From NCBI RefSeq assembly GCF_031844685.1, contig NZ_CP134605.1:5430001-5494000 (forward strand): 64,000 bases of DNA, given 5' to 3'. Shown piece by piece: positions 41,900 through 50,168 of this stretch. Both the position numbers and the translations under genes were made by a program. This DNA comes from Streptomyces sp. ITFR-21 (GTDB lineage Bacteria; Actinomycetota; Actinomycetes; Streptomycetales; Streptomycetaceae). The notes below the pieces were generated by a model. That model was given only the letters and a program-made list of their open reading frames with translations. It was not told the DNA's origin and made no database searches. Every line of letters begins with the position of its first letter. Position 1 is the stretch's first letter.

Positions 41900-42814
41900 G
41901 TGAAGAACCGTGTGATCGCCGTCGTCGGACCCACCGCGGCCGGGAAGTCCGACCTGGGCGTCGCCCTCGCCCAGGCACTGGGCGGCGAGGTGATCAACGC
42001 CGATTCGATGCAGCTCTACCGGGGAATGGACATCGGCACCGCCAAGCTCACTCCCGAGGAGCGGCAGGGGGTCCCGCACCGCCTCCTGGACATCTGGCAC
42101 GTCACCGAGGCGGCCAACGTCGCCGACTACCAGCGACTGGCCCGCGCCGAGATCGACCGGCTGCACGCCGTGGGCCGCGTCCCCGTCCTCGTGGGCGGGT
42201 CCGGCCTCTACGTGCGGGCCGCCATCGACGTACTGGAGTTCCCCGGCACCGACCCCGCCGTACGGGCCCGACTGGAGGCCGAGCTGGACATGCGCGGGCC
42301 CGGCGCCCTGCACGCGCGGCTGGCGGCCGTGGACCCGGAGGCGGCCCGCGCCATCCTGCCGGGCAACGGGCGGCGGATCGTGCGCGCACTCGAGGTCGTG
42401 GAGATCACCGGCCGGCCCTTCACCGCCAACCTGCCCAGCCACGAGTCCGTCTACGACACCGTGCAGATCGGCGTCGACGTCCCCCGCCCCGAACTCGACG
42501 AACGCATCACGCTGCGTGTCGACCGGATGTGGGAGGCGGGGCTGGTCGCTGAGGTCCGCGCGCTGGAGGCCGTCGGCCTGCGCGAAGGGCGTACCGCCTC
42601 CCGGGCGCTCGGCTACCAGCAGGTGCTCGCCGAGCTGGCCGGGGAGTGTACGGAGCGGGGGGCGCGCGCCGAGACGGTACGCGCCACCAAGCGCTTCGCG
42701 CGCCGCCAGGATTCGTGGTTCCGCCGCGACGACCGGGTGCACTGGCTGTCCGCGCGGGGCGCGGAACTCACGGATCAGGCGCTGACGTTGCTCGAAGAAG
42801 CGGTCACAGCCTGA
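41900..42814 (+). CDS. miaA: tRNA dimethylallyltransferase MiaA
   Basis: A 304-aa enzyme that transfers a dimethylallyl group to N6 of A37 in tRNAs reading UNN codons; MiaB then methylthiolates the product. The P-loop is VVGPTAAGKSDLG (residues 8-20), followed by DSMQLYRGMDIGTAK, PVLVGGSGLYVRA, NGRRIVRALEV and RFARRQDSWFRRD. Normal length. The GTG at 41900 has GAGACT six bases upstream and no ribosome binding site, so the mRNA is probably leaderless. Confidence 0.96.
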   Translation: MKNRVIAVVGPTAAGKSDLGVALAQALGGEVINADSMQLYRGMDIGTAKLTPEERQGVPHRLLDIWHVTEAANVADYQRLARAEIDRLHAVGRVPVLVGGSGLYVRAAIDVLEFPGTDPAVRARLEAELDMRGPGALHARLAAVDPEAARAILPGNGRRIVRALEVVEITGRPFTANLPSHESVYDTVQIGVDVPRPELDERITLRVDRMWEAGLVAEVRALEAVGLREGRTASRALGYQQVLAELAGECTERGARAETVRATKRFARRQDSWFRRDDRVHWLSARGAELTDQALTLLEEAVTA

Positions 42815-42923
42815 TCACGTGATGGCATCGGGACGCTCCGGTGTCCAGGACGGGCCGCCCATGCGTGCCATTATCGAGCTTCAGGAAGGCTACGGTGTCG
42901 GAGACGGTGGAGGGCGCGTGGCG

Positions 42924-43532
42924 ATGGCAGTCGGCCCACGCGACACCCCACCGGGGCGCGACGGAACGGCGAATTCGGGCATGTCCCAGACGGCGCGGGG
43001 GAATCACGCGGTTCCCGAGTCCCGTGCGCACCACGAATCGTTCAACTCCCTTGAGGCCGAAGAGTCCCTCGACCGGGTCGGGCCCTTGGAAGCGGGGGAT
43101 CCCCTGGGCCCGGTCGAACCCCTGCATCCTCTTGAAGCACTCGACCCGCTGGACCCCCTGGAGTCCGCCGGGCTGCTCCCGCCCATCGAGGAAAGCCAGT
43201 CCTTCGGTGAACTGCGGCCCCAGCGACGACTGCGGATCTGGCAGCTCGCCCCGATCATCGCGCTGGCCGTCGGCGGCTCGCTGATGTTCGCCTTCCCGCT
43301 CGCTTTCGAGTCCGGCGACGCCGGGCCGGTGGTGGCCATGCTGGGTCTGCTGCTGTGCTGCTGCGCCGCCGGCTGGGGACTGACCGCCGCCCGGCGGATC
43401 GGCCAGACCTGGCCGGGGCTGCCCGTCCGCGGCTCCGGCGCCCGCCCCGACTGGCGGTACGTCGCCGGATACGCCGCCGCCATCGTGCTGCTCGCGGTGC
43501 TCGCCGTCTGGCGGGTGGCCCGGCTGCGCTGA
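42924..43532 (+). CDS. Putative membrane protein between miaA and dapF
   Basis: 202 aa, function unknown. The N-terminal half is hydrophilic and includes a quasi-repeat of Leu-Glu/Asp-Pro units (about 45-80; for example GPLEAGDPLGPVEPLHPL). The C-terminal half has three hydrophobic segments (IIALAVGGSLMFAFPLAF; VVAMLGLLLCCCAAGWGL; YAAAIVLLAVLAVW), so it is likely a three-span protein with a cytoplasmic repeat tail. GGAGGG at 42909-42914 supports the ATG at 42924; a GTG at 42918 is an alternative. Confidence 0.65.
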   Translation: MAVGPRDTPPGRDGTANSGMSQTARGNHAVPESRAHHESFNSLEAEESLDRVGPLEAGDPLGPVEPLHPLEALDPLDPLESAGLLPPIEESQSFGELRPQRRLRIWQLAPIIALAVGGSLMFAFPLAFESGDAGPVVAMLGLLLCCCAAGWGLTAARRIGQTWPGLPVRGSGARPDWRYVAGYAAAIVLLAVLAVWRVARLR

Positions 43533-43601
43533 GCGGGGGTTCTCCACAGGGCACTCCTGCGAGCCCGCGACCCCCGGCGCGGTCCGCGTACGATCGGATA
43601 C

Positions 43602-44507
43602 GTGACCGACGACCGCTCCGCCGCCGCACCGCTCGCCGCCGTCGCGTTCCTCAAGGGACACGGCACGGAGAACGACTTCGTGATCGTTCCCGACCCGGAC
43701 GGGCTGCTCGACCTGTCCCCGTCGGACGTGGCCCGGCTCTGCGACCGCCGGGCCGGCATCGGCGGCGACGGCCTGCTGCGGGTCGTCCGCTCGGCCGTCC
43801 ACCCGGAGGCGGTCGCGCTCGCCGCCGAAGCCGAATGGTTCATGGACTACCGAAACAAGGACGGCAGCACCGCCGAGATGTGCGGGAACGGCGTCCGGGT
43901 CTTCGCCCGGTACCTCCAGCGTGTCGGCCTGGCCGGCCCCGGCGACCTGGCCGTCGCCACCAGGGCCGGGGTGCGCCGGGTGCACATCGCCAAGGACGCC
44001 GAGGACGGCGCCCCGGGCGACATCACGGTGCGGATGGGCCGCGCCGTCCTCCCCGGCGGCGAGGTCACGGTCGGCGTGGACGGGCGCAGCCGGCCCGCCC
44101 TGCACGTCAGCATGGGCAACCCGCACGCGGTCGTCTTCGTCGGCGGTCTGGACGAGGCCGGGGACCTGCTGCGGGCACCCGTCGTCGCCCCCGCCGAGGC
44201 GTACCCGGCGGGCACCAACGTCGAGTTCGTGGTGGACCGCGGCCCCCGCCACGTGGCGCTGCGGGTGCACGAGCGCGGCGCGGGCGAGACCCGCTCCTGC
44301 GGTACGGGTGCCTGCGCGGCGATGGTCGCCGCCGTCCGCCGCGACGGCCTGGACCCGGCGGTGACCGGCCGGCCCGTCACGTACACCGTGGACGTGCCCG
44401 GCGGCCGGCTGGTGATCAGTGAGGGCACCGACGGCGAGATCGAGATGACCGGGCCCGCGATGATCGTCGCCGAGGGCCTCATAGACGCCGCCGGGCTCGC
44501 CGGGTGA
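43602..44507 (+). CDS. dapF: Diaminopimelate epimerase
   Basis: A 301-aa PLP-independent epimerase converting LL- to meso-diaminopimelate, for lysine and the peptidoglycan precursor pool. Streptomyces vegetative walls use LL-DAP, so meso-DAP mainly feeds lysine. The two catalytic cysteines are C94 (EMCGNGVRVFARY) and C233 (SCGTGACAAMVA). The N-terminal signature KGHGTENDFVI is present. TACGAT at 43589-43594 lies seven bases before the GTG start at 43602, with no Shine-Dalgarno, again a leaderless pattern. Confidence 0.96.
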   Translation: MTDDRSAAAPLAAVAFLKGHGTENDFVIVPDPDGLLDLSPSDVARLCDRRAGIGGDGLLRVVRSAVHPEAVALAAEAEWFMDYRNKDGSTAEMCGNGVRVFARYLQRVGLAGPGDLAVATRAGVRRVHIAKDAEDGAPGDITVRMGRAVLPGGEVTVGVDGRSRPALHVSMGNPHAVVFVGGLDEAGDLLRAPVVAPAEAYPAGTNVEFVVDRGPRHVALRVHERGAGETRSCGTGACAAMVAAVRRDGLDPAVTGRPVTYTVDVPGGRLVISEGTDGEIEMTGPAMIVAEGLIDAAGLAG

Positions 44508-44730
44508 GCCGCCCGGACGGTCGGACGGCGGGGCACCCCATATCCCATGCCGAGGGCGTAACGGGACGTATGCGGTCGAGCACCCCGTACACCTTCGCTC
44601 GAACGGGTGACGGGGATCACTCTCGGCGAGAGGGTGACTGCCGCACGTGGTGGGCTCGATAGCATCAATCACCGGCGCGGCCCCGGGTCGTGGAGGGCTC
44701 CCGCAGCCGGTTCACGCTGCCGGAGGGCCG

Positions 44731-46944
44731 ATGAGCGCAGACAACGCGGTGAACGCGGGACGGCCCGCGCTCGACGCGGGACGGACCGTGGCGGACCGCA
44801 GGCGCGGTCTGCGCCGTATCGACCTGCGGCTTCTGGGCCGGGCGGCACTGCTGGGCGGCCTCGGCGGTCGGGAACGGCTGCCCGGCGCCATCGAGCATCT
44901 GATCAAGGTCCACCGCACCCGCCACCCCGCGGCCGGCCCCGAGGCCATCGAACGGCTGCGGCGCGCCTACGTCCTGGCCGAGTCGTCGCATCGCGGCCAG
45001 ATGCGCAAGAGCGGTGAGCCGTACATCACCCACCCCCTCGCGGTCACCATGATCCTCGCCGAACTCGGCGCCGAGACCACCACCCTGACGGCCTCGCTGC
45101 TGCACGACACGGTCGAGGACACCGAAGTGACGCTCGATCAGGTGGAGCGGGAGTTCGGCAAGGCGGTCGCCTACCTGGTGGACGGCGTGACTAAGCTGGA
45201 GAAGGTCGACTACGGTGCCGCCGCCGAGCCCGAGACCTTCCGCAAGATGCTCGTCGCGACCGGCAGCGACGTCCGGGTGATGTCCATCAAGCTGGCCGAC
45301 CGGCTGCACAACATGCGCACCCTCGGCGTCATGCGGCCCGACAAGCAGGCCCGGATCGCCAAGGTCACCCGCGACGTACTGATCCCGCTGGCCGAGCGGC
45401 TCGGCGTCCAGGCGCTCAAGTCCGAACTGGAGGACCTGGTCTTCGCGATCCTCCACCCCGAGGAGCACGCCAGGACCCGGGCCATGATCGAAGCCCACGC
45501 GGCCGACCCCGACCCGCTTGCGGCGGTCGCCGACGACGTGCGCGCGGTGCTGCGCGATGCCGGTATCGCGGCCGACGTCGACATCCGCCCCCGACACGCC
45601 GTCTCCGTCCACCGGCTGCTGCTCAAACGCGGCGGCGCCCGGCTCGGCGGCTGCGACTTCGGCCGACTGCTGGTCCGGGTCGCCGAGGACGCCGACTGCT
45701 ACGCGGTCCTCGGCGAGCTGCACACCTGCTTCACGCCGGTGATCGCGGAGTTCAAGGACTTCATCGCGGCCCCGAAGTTCAACCTGTACCAGTCGCTGCA
45801 CACCGCGGTCGCCGACGACCAGGGCCGGATCGCCGAGGTGCTGGTGCGCACCCACCGGATGCACCGGGTCGCCGAGGCGGGGGTGATCGCCCTCGGCGAC
45901 CCGCACGCCGGGGCGGGGGCCGGGACCGAGGCCGCCGCGCCCGCCGACAGGGAGAGCGGCCCGACCGCCGGAGACGGGGGCGTGCGGGTCGACCCCACAC
46001 AGCCCGGCTGGCTCGCCCGGCTGCTGGAGTGGCAGCGCGCCGCCCCCGACGCCGACACCTTCTGGACCGCGTTGCGCGACGACCTCGCCCAGGACCGCGA
46101 GATCACCGTCTTCACCAGCCAGGACGGCGGCGCCTCCGGCACCGTCCGGCTGCCCGCCGGAGCCAGCTGCGTGGACGCCGCCTACGCGGTGCACAGCGGC
46201 TTCGGGCACGCCTGCGTGGGCGCCAGGGTCAACGGCCGGCTCGCTCCGCTGGGCACCCGGCTGCGCGACGGCGACACCCTTCAGCTGCTGATGGACGAAT
46301 CCGCCACCTCCGGGCCCGACCGGGGCTGGCTGGAGCACGCCATCACCCCTGCGGCCCGGATCGCGATCTCCCGCTGGCTCGCCCAGTACCCCGCGCCGCC
46401 CGGCGAGGCCCAGGCGAGGCGGGGTCCCGCACTGCGCCCGGTGGCCGCGCCCGACACCTCGCCCGCCGCCGAACCGGTGGCCGTCACCGACCTGCCGGAG
46501 GCGGCCGTACGGCTGGCCCGCTGTTGTACGCCGGTGCCGCCGGACCTGGTGACGGGATTCGTCATCCGCGGCGGCACCGTCGCCGTACACCGCGCCGAAT
46601 GCCCCACCACCACCCGGATGACCGCCGCCGGGCGCACCCCCGTGCCCGTCCGCTGGCGCGACGGCAGCCCGGCCGGGGGATACCGGGTCACCCTGCTCGC
46701 CGAGGCGCTCAGCCGGCCGCGGCTGCTCGCCGACCTCACCGAGGCCATCGCCGCCCAGGGCATCGGCATCGTCTCCGCGGCGGTGGACCCCCCGCAGGAG
46801 CACCGGGTGCGCCACTCCTACACCGTGGAAATGCCCGATCCGCTGACGCTGGGCGCCCTGATGCGGGCGATGCGGTCGGTGCCGGGTGTCTACGACGTGT
46901 ACCGGGCCCGGCCGGCCGTGGCCTGGGCCGACCGGGGCGAATGA
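44731..46944 (+). CDS. rshA: RelA/SpoT homologue RshA (hydrolase intact, synthetase degenerate)
   Basis: A 737-aa long RSH protein of (p)ppGpp metabolism. The HD hydrolase domain keeps H101, H125-D126 (LLHDTVEDT) and D190 (KLADRLHNMRTL). In the synthetase domain the motif aligned with YDLIAIR of Rel is FGRLLVR, so the Mg-binding aspartate is Gly 311; Glu 369 (AEVLVRT) and the NLYQSLHT tyrosine remain. An Ala/Gly-rich insertion (about 395-425) precedes TGS (about 455-520) and ACT (about 660-735) domains. GGAGGG before the ATG at 44731 sets the start. It is distinct from the main RelA, which is not in this window. Hydrolase function is the safest prediction. TAGCAT at 44660-44665 could be its -10. 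Confidence 0.9.
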   Translation: MSADNAVNAGRPALDAGRTVADRRRGLRRIDLRLLGRAALLGGLGGRERLPGAIEHLIKVHRTRHPAAGPEAIERLRRAYVLAESSHRGQMRKSGEPYITHPLAVTMILAELGAETTTLTASLLHDTVEDTEVTLDQVEREFGKAVAYLVDGVTKLEKVDYGAAAEPETFRKMLVATGSDVRVMSIKLADRLHNMRTLGVMRPDKQARIAKVTRDVLIPLAERLGVQALKSELEDLVFAILHPEEHARTRAMIEAHAADPDPLAAVADDVRAVLRDAGIAADVDIRPRHAVSVHRLLLKRGGARLGGCDFGRLLVRVAEDADCYAVLGELHTCFTPVIAEFKDFIAAPKFNLYQSLHTAVADDQGRIAEVLVRTHRMHRVAEAGVIALGDPHAGAGAGTEAAAPADRESGPTAGDGGVRVDPTQPGWLARLLEWQRAAPDADTFWTALRDDLAQDREITVFTSQDGGASGTVRLPAGASCVDAAYAVHSGFGHACVGARVNGRLAPLGTRLRDGDTLQLLMDESATSGPDRGWLEHAITPAARIAISRWLAQYPAPPGEAQARRGPALRPVAAPDTSPAAEPVAVTDLPEAAVRLARCCTPVPPDLVTGFVIRGGTVAVHRAECPTTTRMTAAGRTPVPVRWRDGSPAGGYRVTLLAEALSRPRLLADLTEAIAAQGIGIVSAAVDPPQEHRVRHSYTVEMPDPLTLGALMRAMRSVPGVYDVYRARPAVAWADRGE

Positions 46945-46945
46945 G

Positions 46946-46971
46946 GGAATTCCACCGGCCCCGTATTTGTT
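46946..46971 (+). promoter_or_regulatory. SigR-type promoter of hflX
   Basis: GGAAT at 46946-46950 and GTT at 46969-46971 are spaced exactly 18 bp, the SigR (thiol-oxidative stress sigma factor) consensus GGAAT-N18-GTT. It lies two bases after the rshA stop and would give an hflX leader of about 135 nt. Confidence 0.75.
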
Positions 46972-47113
46972 GCAGCGTCGGTGGTGCCCGCCCGGTGTGC
47001 CGGAGGGTTCGGCGGGGAAAACTCCCGTGACCTATGCCGTTGCGCGTGGGAGCATCGATCAAAACGGCGCGCCACAGGCCGCCGGACCGTTGACCGTACG
47101 ACCAAAGGATCCA

Positions 47114-48610
47114 ATGACCTCCACCTTCTCTTCCTCTTCGGACGACCGCCAGCGCCTTCCCGAGAGCCTTCGGGCCGACGCCCTGATGGAAGAGGACGTG
47201 GCCTGGAGCCATGAGATCGACGGTGAGCGCGACGGTGAGCAGCTGGACCGCTACGACCGCGCCTCTCTGCGCCGGGTCGCGGGCCTGTCCACCGAACTCG
47301 AGGACATCACCGAGGTCGAGTACCGGCAGCTCCGGCTGGAGCGCGTGGTGCTCGTCGGTGTCTGGACCAGCGGCACGGTGGACGACGCCGAGAACTCGCT
47401 GGCCGAGCTGGCGGCCCTCGCCGAGACCGCCGGCGCGCTCGTCCTGGACGGCGTGATCCAGCGTCGCGACAAGCCGGACCCGGCCACGTACATCGGCTCG
47501 GGCAAGGCCCGGGAGCTGCGCGACATCGTGATGGAGACCGGCGCCGACACGGTGGTCTGCGACGGTGAGCTGAGCCCCGGCCAGCTGATCCACCTGGAAG
47601 ACGTCGTCAAGGTCAAGGTGGTCGACCGGACCGCCCTGATCCTCGACATCTTCGCCCAGCACGCCAAGTCCCGCGAGGGCAAGGCGCAGGTGTCACTGGC
47701 CCAGATGCAGTACATGCTGCCGCGACTGCGCGGCTGGGGCCAGTCGCTGTCCCGGCAGATGGGCGGCGGCGGCGCCGGCTCCTCAGGGGGCGGCATGGCG
47801 ACCCGTGGCCCCGGTGAGACCAAGATCGAGACCGACCGGCGGCGGATCCGCGAGAAGATGGCGAAGATGCGCCGGGAGATCGCGGAGATGAAGACCAGCC
47901 GCGACCTCAAGCGCCAGGAGCGCAAGCGCCACAAGGTGCCGTCGGTGGCCATCGCCGGCTACACCAACGCGGGCAAGTCCTCGCTGCTCAACCGGCTCAC
48001 CGGCGCCGGCGTCCTGGTGGAGAACGCGCTGTTCGCCACCCTGGACCCGACCGTGCGCAGGGCGGAGACGCCGGGCGGGCGGCTGTACACGCTGACCGAC
48101 ACCGTCGGGTTCGTCCGGCATCTGCCGCACCACCTGGTGGAGGCGTTCCGCTCCACCATGGAGGAGGTCGGCGACGCCGACCTGATCCTGCACGTGGTGG
48201 ACGGCTCCCACCCGGTGCCGGAGGAGCAGCTGGCCGCCGTCCGCGAGGTGTTCCGCGACGTCGGCGCGCTGAACGTGCCGGAGATCGTGGTGGTCAACAA
48301 GGCGGACGCCGCCGACCCGCTGGTCCTGCAGCGCCTGCTGCACAACGAGAAGCACGCCATCGTGGTCTCCGCGCGCACCGGCACGGGCATCGACGAGCTG
48401 CTCGAACTCATCGACCGGGAACTGCCGCGGCCGGACGTGGAGGTGGAGGCCCTGGTGCCGTACACCCACGGTGGCCTGGTCTCCCGTGTGCACGGTGGCG
48501 GCGAGGTCCTCTCCGAGGAGCACACCGGCGACGGCACTTTGCTCAAGGTGCGGGTGCACGAGGAACTGGCCGCGGAGCTGGCGCCGTTCACGCTGGTCAC
48601 GCGGCACTGA
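47114..48610 (+). CDS. hflX: GTPase HflX
   Basis: A 498-aa ribosome-associated GTPase that splits stalled ribosomes under heat or oxidative stress. The N-terminal HflX domain contains DPATYIGSGKARELRDIV and QVSLAQMQYMLPRLRG, followed by the glycine-rich linker GGGGAGSSGGG and GPGETKIETDRRRI. The G domain has G1 GYTNAGKSSLLN (about 281), G3 DTVGFVRHLP and G4 VVVNKAD (about 393). The ATG at 47114 follows AAAGGA. It carries an N-terminal extension of about 70 residues, usual in actinomycetes. A SigR-type promoter precedes it and a 17-bp-stem terminator follows. Confidence 0.95.
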   Translation: MTSTFSSSSDDRQRLPESLRADALMEEDVAWSHEIDGERDGEQLDRYDRASLRRVAGLSTELEDITEVEYRQLRLERVVLVGVWTSGTVDDAENSLAELAALAETAGALVLDGVIQRRDKPDPATYIGSGKARELRDIVMETGADTVVCDGELSPGQLIHLEDVVKVKVVDRTALILDIFAQHAKSREGKAQVSLAQMQYMLPRLRGWGQSLSRQMGGGGAGSSGGGMATRGPGETKIETDRRRIREKMAKMRREIAEMKTSRDLKRQERKRHKVPSVAIAGYTNAGKSSLLNRLTGAGVLVENALFATLDPTVRRAETPGGRLYTLTDTVGFVRHLPHHLVEAFRSTMEEVGDADLILHVVDGSHPVPEEQLAAVREVFRDVGALNVPEIVVVNKADAADPLVLQRLLHNEKHAIVVSARTGTGIDELLELIDRELPRPDVEVEALVPYTHGGLVSRVHGGGEVLSEEHTGDGTLLKVRVHEELAAELAPFTLVTRH

Positions 48611-48637
48611 GCGGGTATCGCGCGTCCTGGGACGACG

Positions 48638-48674
48638 AGTAGGGGCCGGCCTCCTGAGGAGGCCGGCCCCTACT
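48638..48674. terminator. Bidirectional terminator after hflX
   Basis: A perfect 17-bp stem with a three-base loop: AGTAGGGGCCGGCCTCC (48638-48654) pairs with 48658-48674. It lies between hflX and the convergent protease gene. Confidence 0.9.
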
Positions 48675-48745
48675 GCCTCAGGCGGTCGGCCCTACCGCGT
48701 GAGTGCGCGTCCCGTGCCCGGCGTCCCTTTGCGCCGACTCGGCGG

Positions 48746-48774
48746 TCAAACCGGCCGCGCTCAAACCGGCCGCG
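48746..48774. repeat. Short tandem direct repeat
   Basis: TCAAACCGGCCGCG occurs at 48746-48759 and 48761-48774 (15-bp period), between the hflX terminator and the protease stop. Confidence 0.85.
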
Positions 48775-48798
48775 AAAACCCGGCACTCGCCCCGGCGG

Positions 48799-49989
48799 TC
48801 AGCTGAACTTCCGGCTCATCCCGTCCAGCATCTTCTCCGCCTCGGCGCCCAACCGCGGTCCGGCCAGCCAGGTGTTGGTCGCCGGACCGATCGACGTGTT
48901 GCTGACCAGCGCCCTTTTGCCGTCGGGTCGAGTGGTGAACCAGCCGCCGCCCGAGGAGCCACCGGTCATCGTGCAGCCGATGCGGTACTCGGCCGGCGCG
49001 TCCGCGGCCACCGACAGCCGCCCCGGCCGGCCCACGCAGGCGTACATCCGCTGCCCGTCGAAGGGCGCGGCCACCGGGTAGCCCCAGGCGCCCACGGCGC
49101 CGATCCTCGTCACGGGCGGCGCGTCGAACCACACCGGCACCGCGGCACCGACCGTCTCCTCCAGCGATCTGCCGCCGGTCCCCTCCTCAGGGGTGACGTG
49201 CAGCACCGCGAAGTCGTACGCCGATCCGCCGCCGCCGCTCGGCGAACCGGACGCGATCCACTCGTCGGAGGTGCTCGCGCCGTCCGCCCACCACACGCCG
49301 TAGGGCGCCAGCACATCACGCGGGGCGCCCTTGAGCGCAGCCGTGTCGAGGCCTTTGTCGTCATAGGAGGGGACAAAGGCCACGTTGCGGTACCAGCCAC
49401 CCGACTCGCCGGCGTGCACGCAGTGCCCCGCCGTCCAGACCAGGTCGGACCTGCCCGGGTGGGCCGGGTCCTGCACCACCGTCGCCGAGCAGGCCATCGA
49501 CCCCTCGGGACCGTCGAAGAACAGCTTCCCGACGCCCGGCGCGCTGTCGTGATAAGGCGTCGCGACAGGACGGGCCCGGACGGGCGCCGGCGCCGGGTCG
49601 GTCCAACCCCGGTCGGCGTCGATGCCTGTAGAGACCCCCTTGCCGCCCTGGCCGGCGGCCTTCATCCGCTTGTCGCTCCACAGGCCGTCGATGATCGGAT
49701 TGACGAAGTCCGCGGCCCTGCGCAGCCAGGTCGACCGGTCCCAGTTCCTCCAGCCCCCGTCCCGGTACGCCTTCTCCCACTTCTTGAGGTCCTTCAGGCT
49801 GGTGGGGAAGGACGTCGGCAGGGCGGGCGGTCGACGACCGGTACCGGTCGTCACCGAGCCGGCGGGCCGCGCGCCCGCGTGGCCCCCGGACCCCGACCAG
49901 CCGCAGGCGGTCGCCGCGGCCGCCAGCAGCATGGCAGCGGCCATGGCGGCCACCACGGGTCCGACTCTCCGTGACCCGGACGATGACAT
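48799..49989 (-). CDS. Secreted trypsin-like serine peptidase
   Basis: 396 aa. The signal sequence is MSSSGSRRVGP with a hydrophobic core ending AAAATAC; the Cys may act as a weak lipobox. After about 130 residues of linker comes an S1/V8-like protease domain. The triad is H189 (TAGHCV), D259 (YDFAVLH) and S346 (GGSSGGGW). Asp two before the serine is replaced by Gly-Ser, so the oxyanion motif is GSSGG rather than GDSGG, as in glutamyl endopeptidase-like enzymes. A GGAGGGGG site supports the ATG at 49989. It diverges from the siderophore operon across 179 bp. Confidence 0.87.
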   Translation of the reverse strand: MSSSGSRRVGPVVAAMAAAMLLAAAATACGWSGSGGHAGARPAGSVTTGTGRRPPALPTSFPTSLKDLKKWEKAYRDGGWRNWDRSTWLRRAADFVNPIIDGLWSDKRMKAAGQGGKGVSTGIDADRGWTDPAPAPVRARPVATPYHDSAPGVGKLFFDGPEGSMACSATVVQDPAHPGRSDLVWTAGHCVHAGESGGWYRNVAFVPSYDDKGLDTAALKGAPRDVLAPYGVWWADGASTSDEWIASGSPSGGGGSAYDFAVLHVTPEEGTGGRSLEETVGAAVPVWFDAPPVTRIGAVGAWGYPVAAPFDGQRMYACVGRPGRLSVAADAPAEYRIGCTMTGGSSGGGWFTTRPDGKRALVSNTSIGPATNTWLAGPRLGAEAEKMLDGMSRKFS

Positions 49990-50168
49990 GGGCGGTCCCC
50001 CTCCCTGAACGTCGGCGCGCCGCACGGTCCTTGACGCTGTGGGGGACGATCGGCCGCCCGGCACGGTTCCGTGCGGAAAGTTCTGCGGCCGCCCGTGATC
50101 GGTTCGTCACCGCGTCGTTAGTAGAGGTGGGGGACGACGAGACGGGACGCCGAGCCGGAGGAGAACGC
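49990..50168. promoter_or_regulatory. Divergent protease-siderophore control region
   Basis: 179 bp. It contains a palindrome GCACGG-TT-CCGTGC (50061-50074) and two direct copies of GTGGGGGACGA (about 50039 and 50128). No IdeR/DmdR iron box (TTAGGTTAGGCTAACC-like) could be found. GGAGGAG at 50157-50163 is the ribosome binding site of the transaminase. Confidence 0.45.

Noticed and set aside
49990..50168. Iron box (IdeR/DmdR) before the siderophore operon
   Set aside because: No 19-bp TTAGGTTAGGCTAACC-like palindrome could be found by eye.
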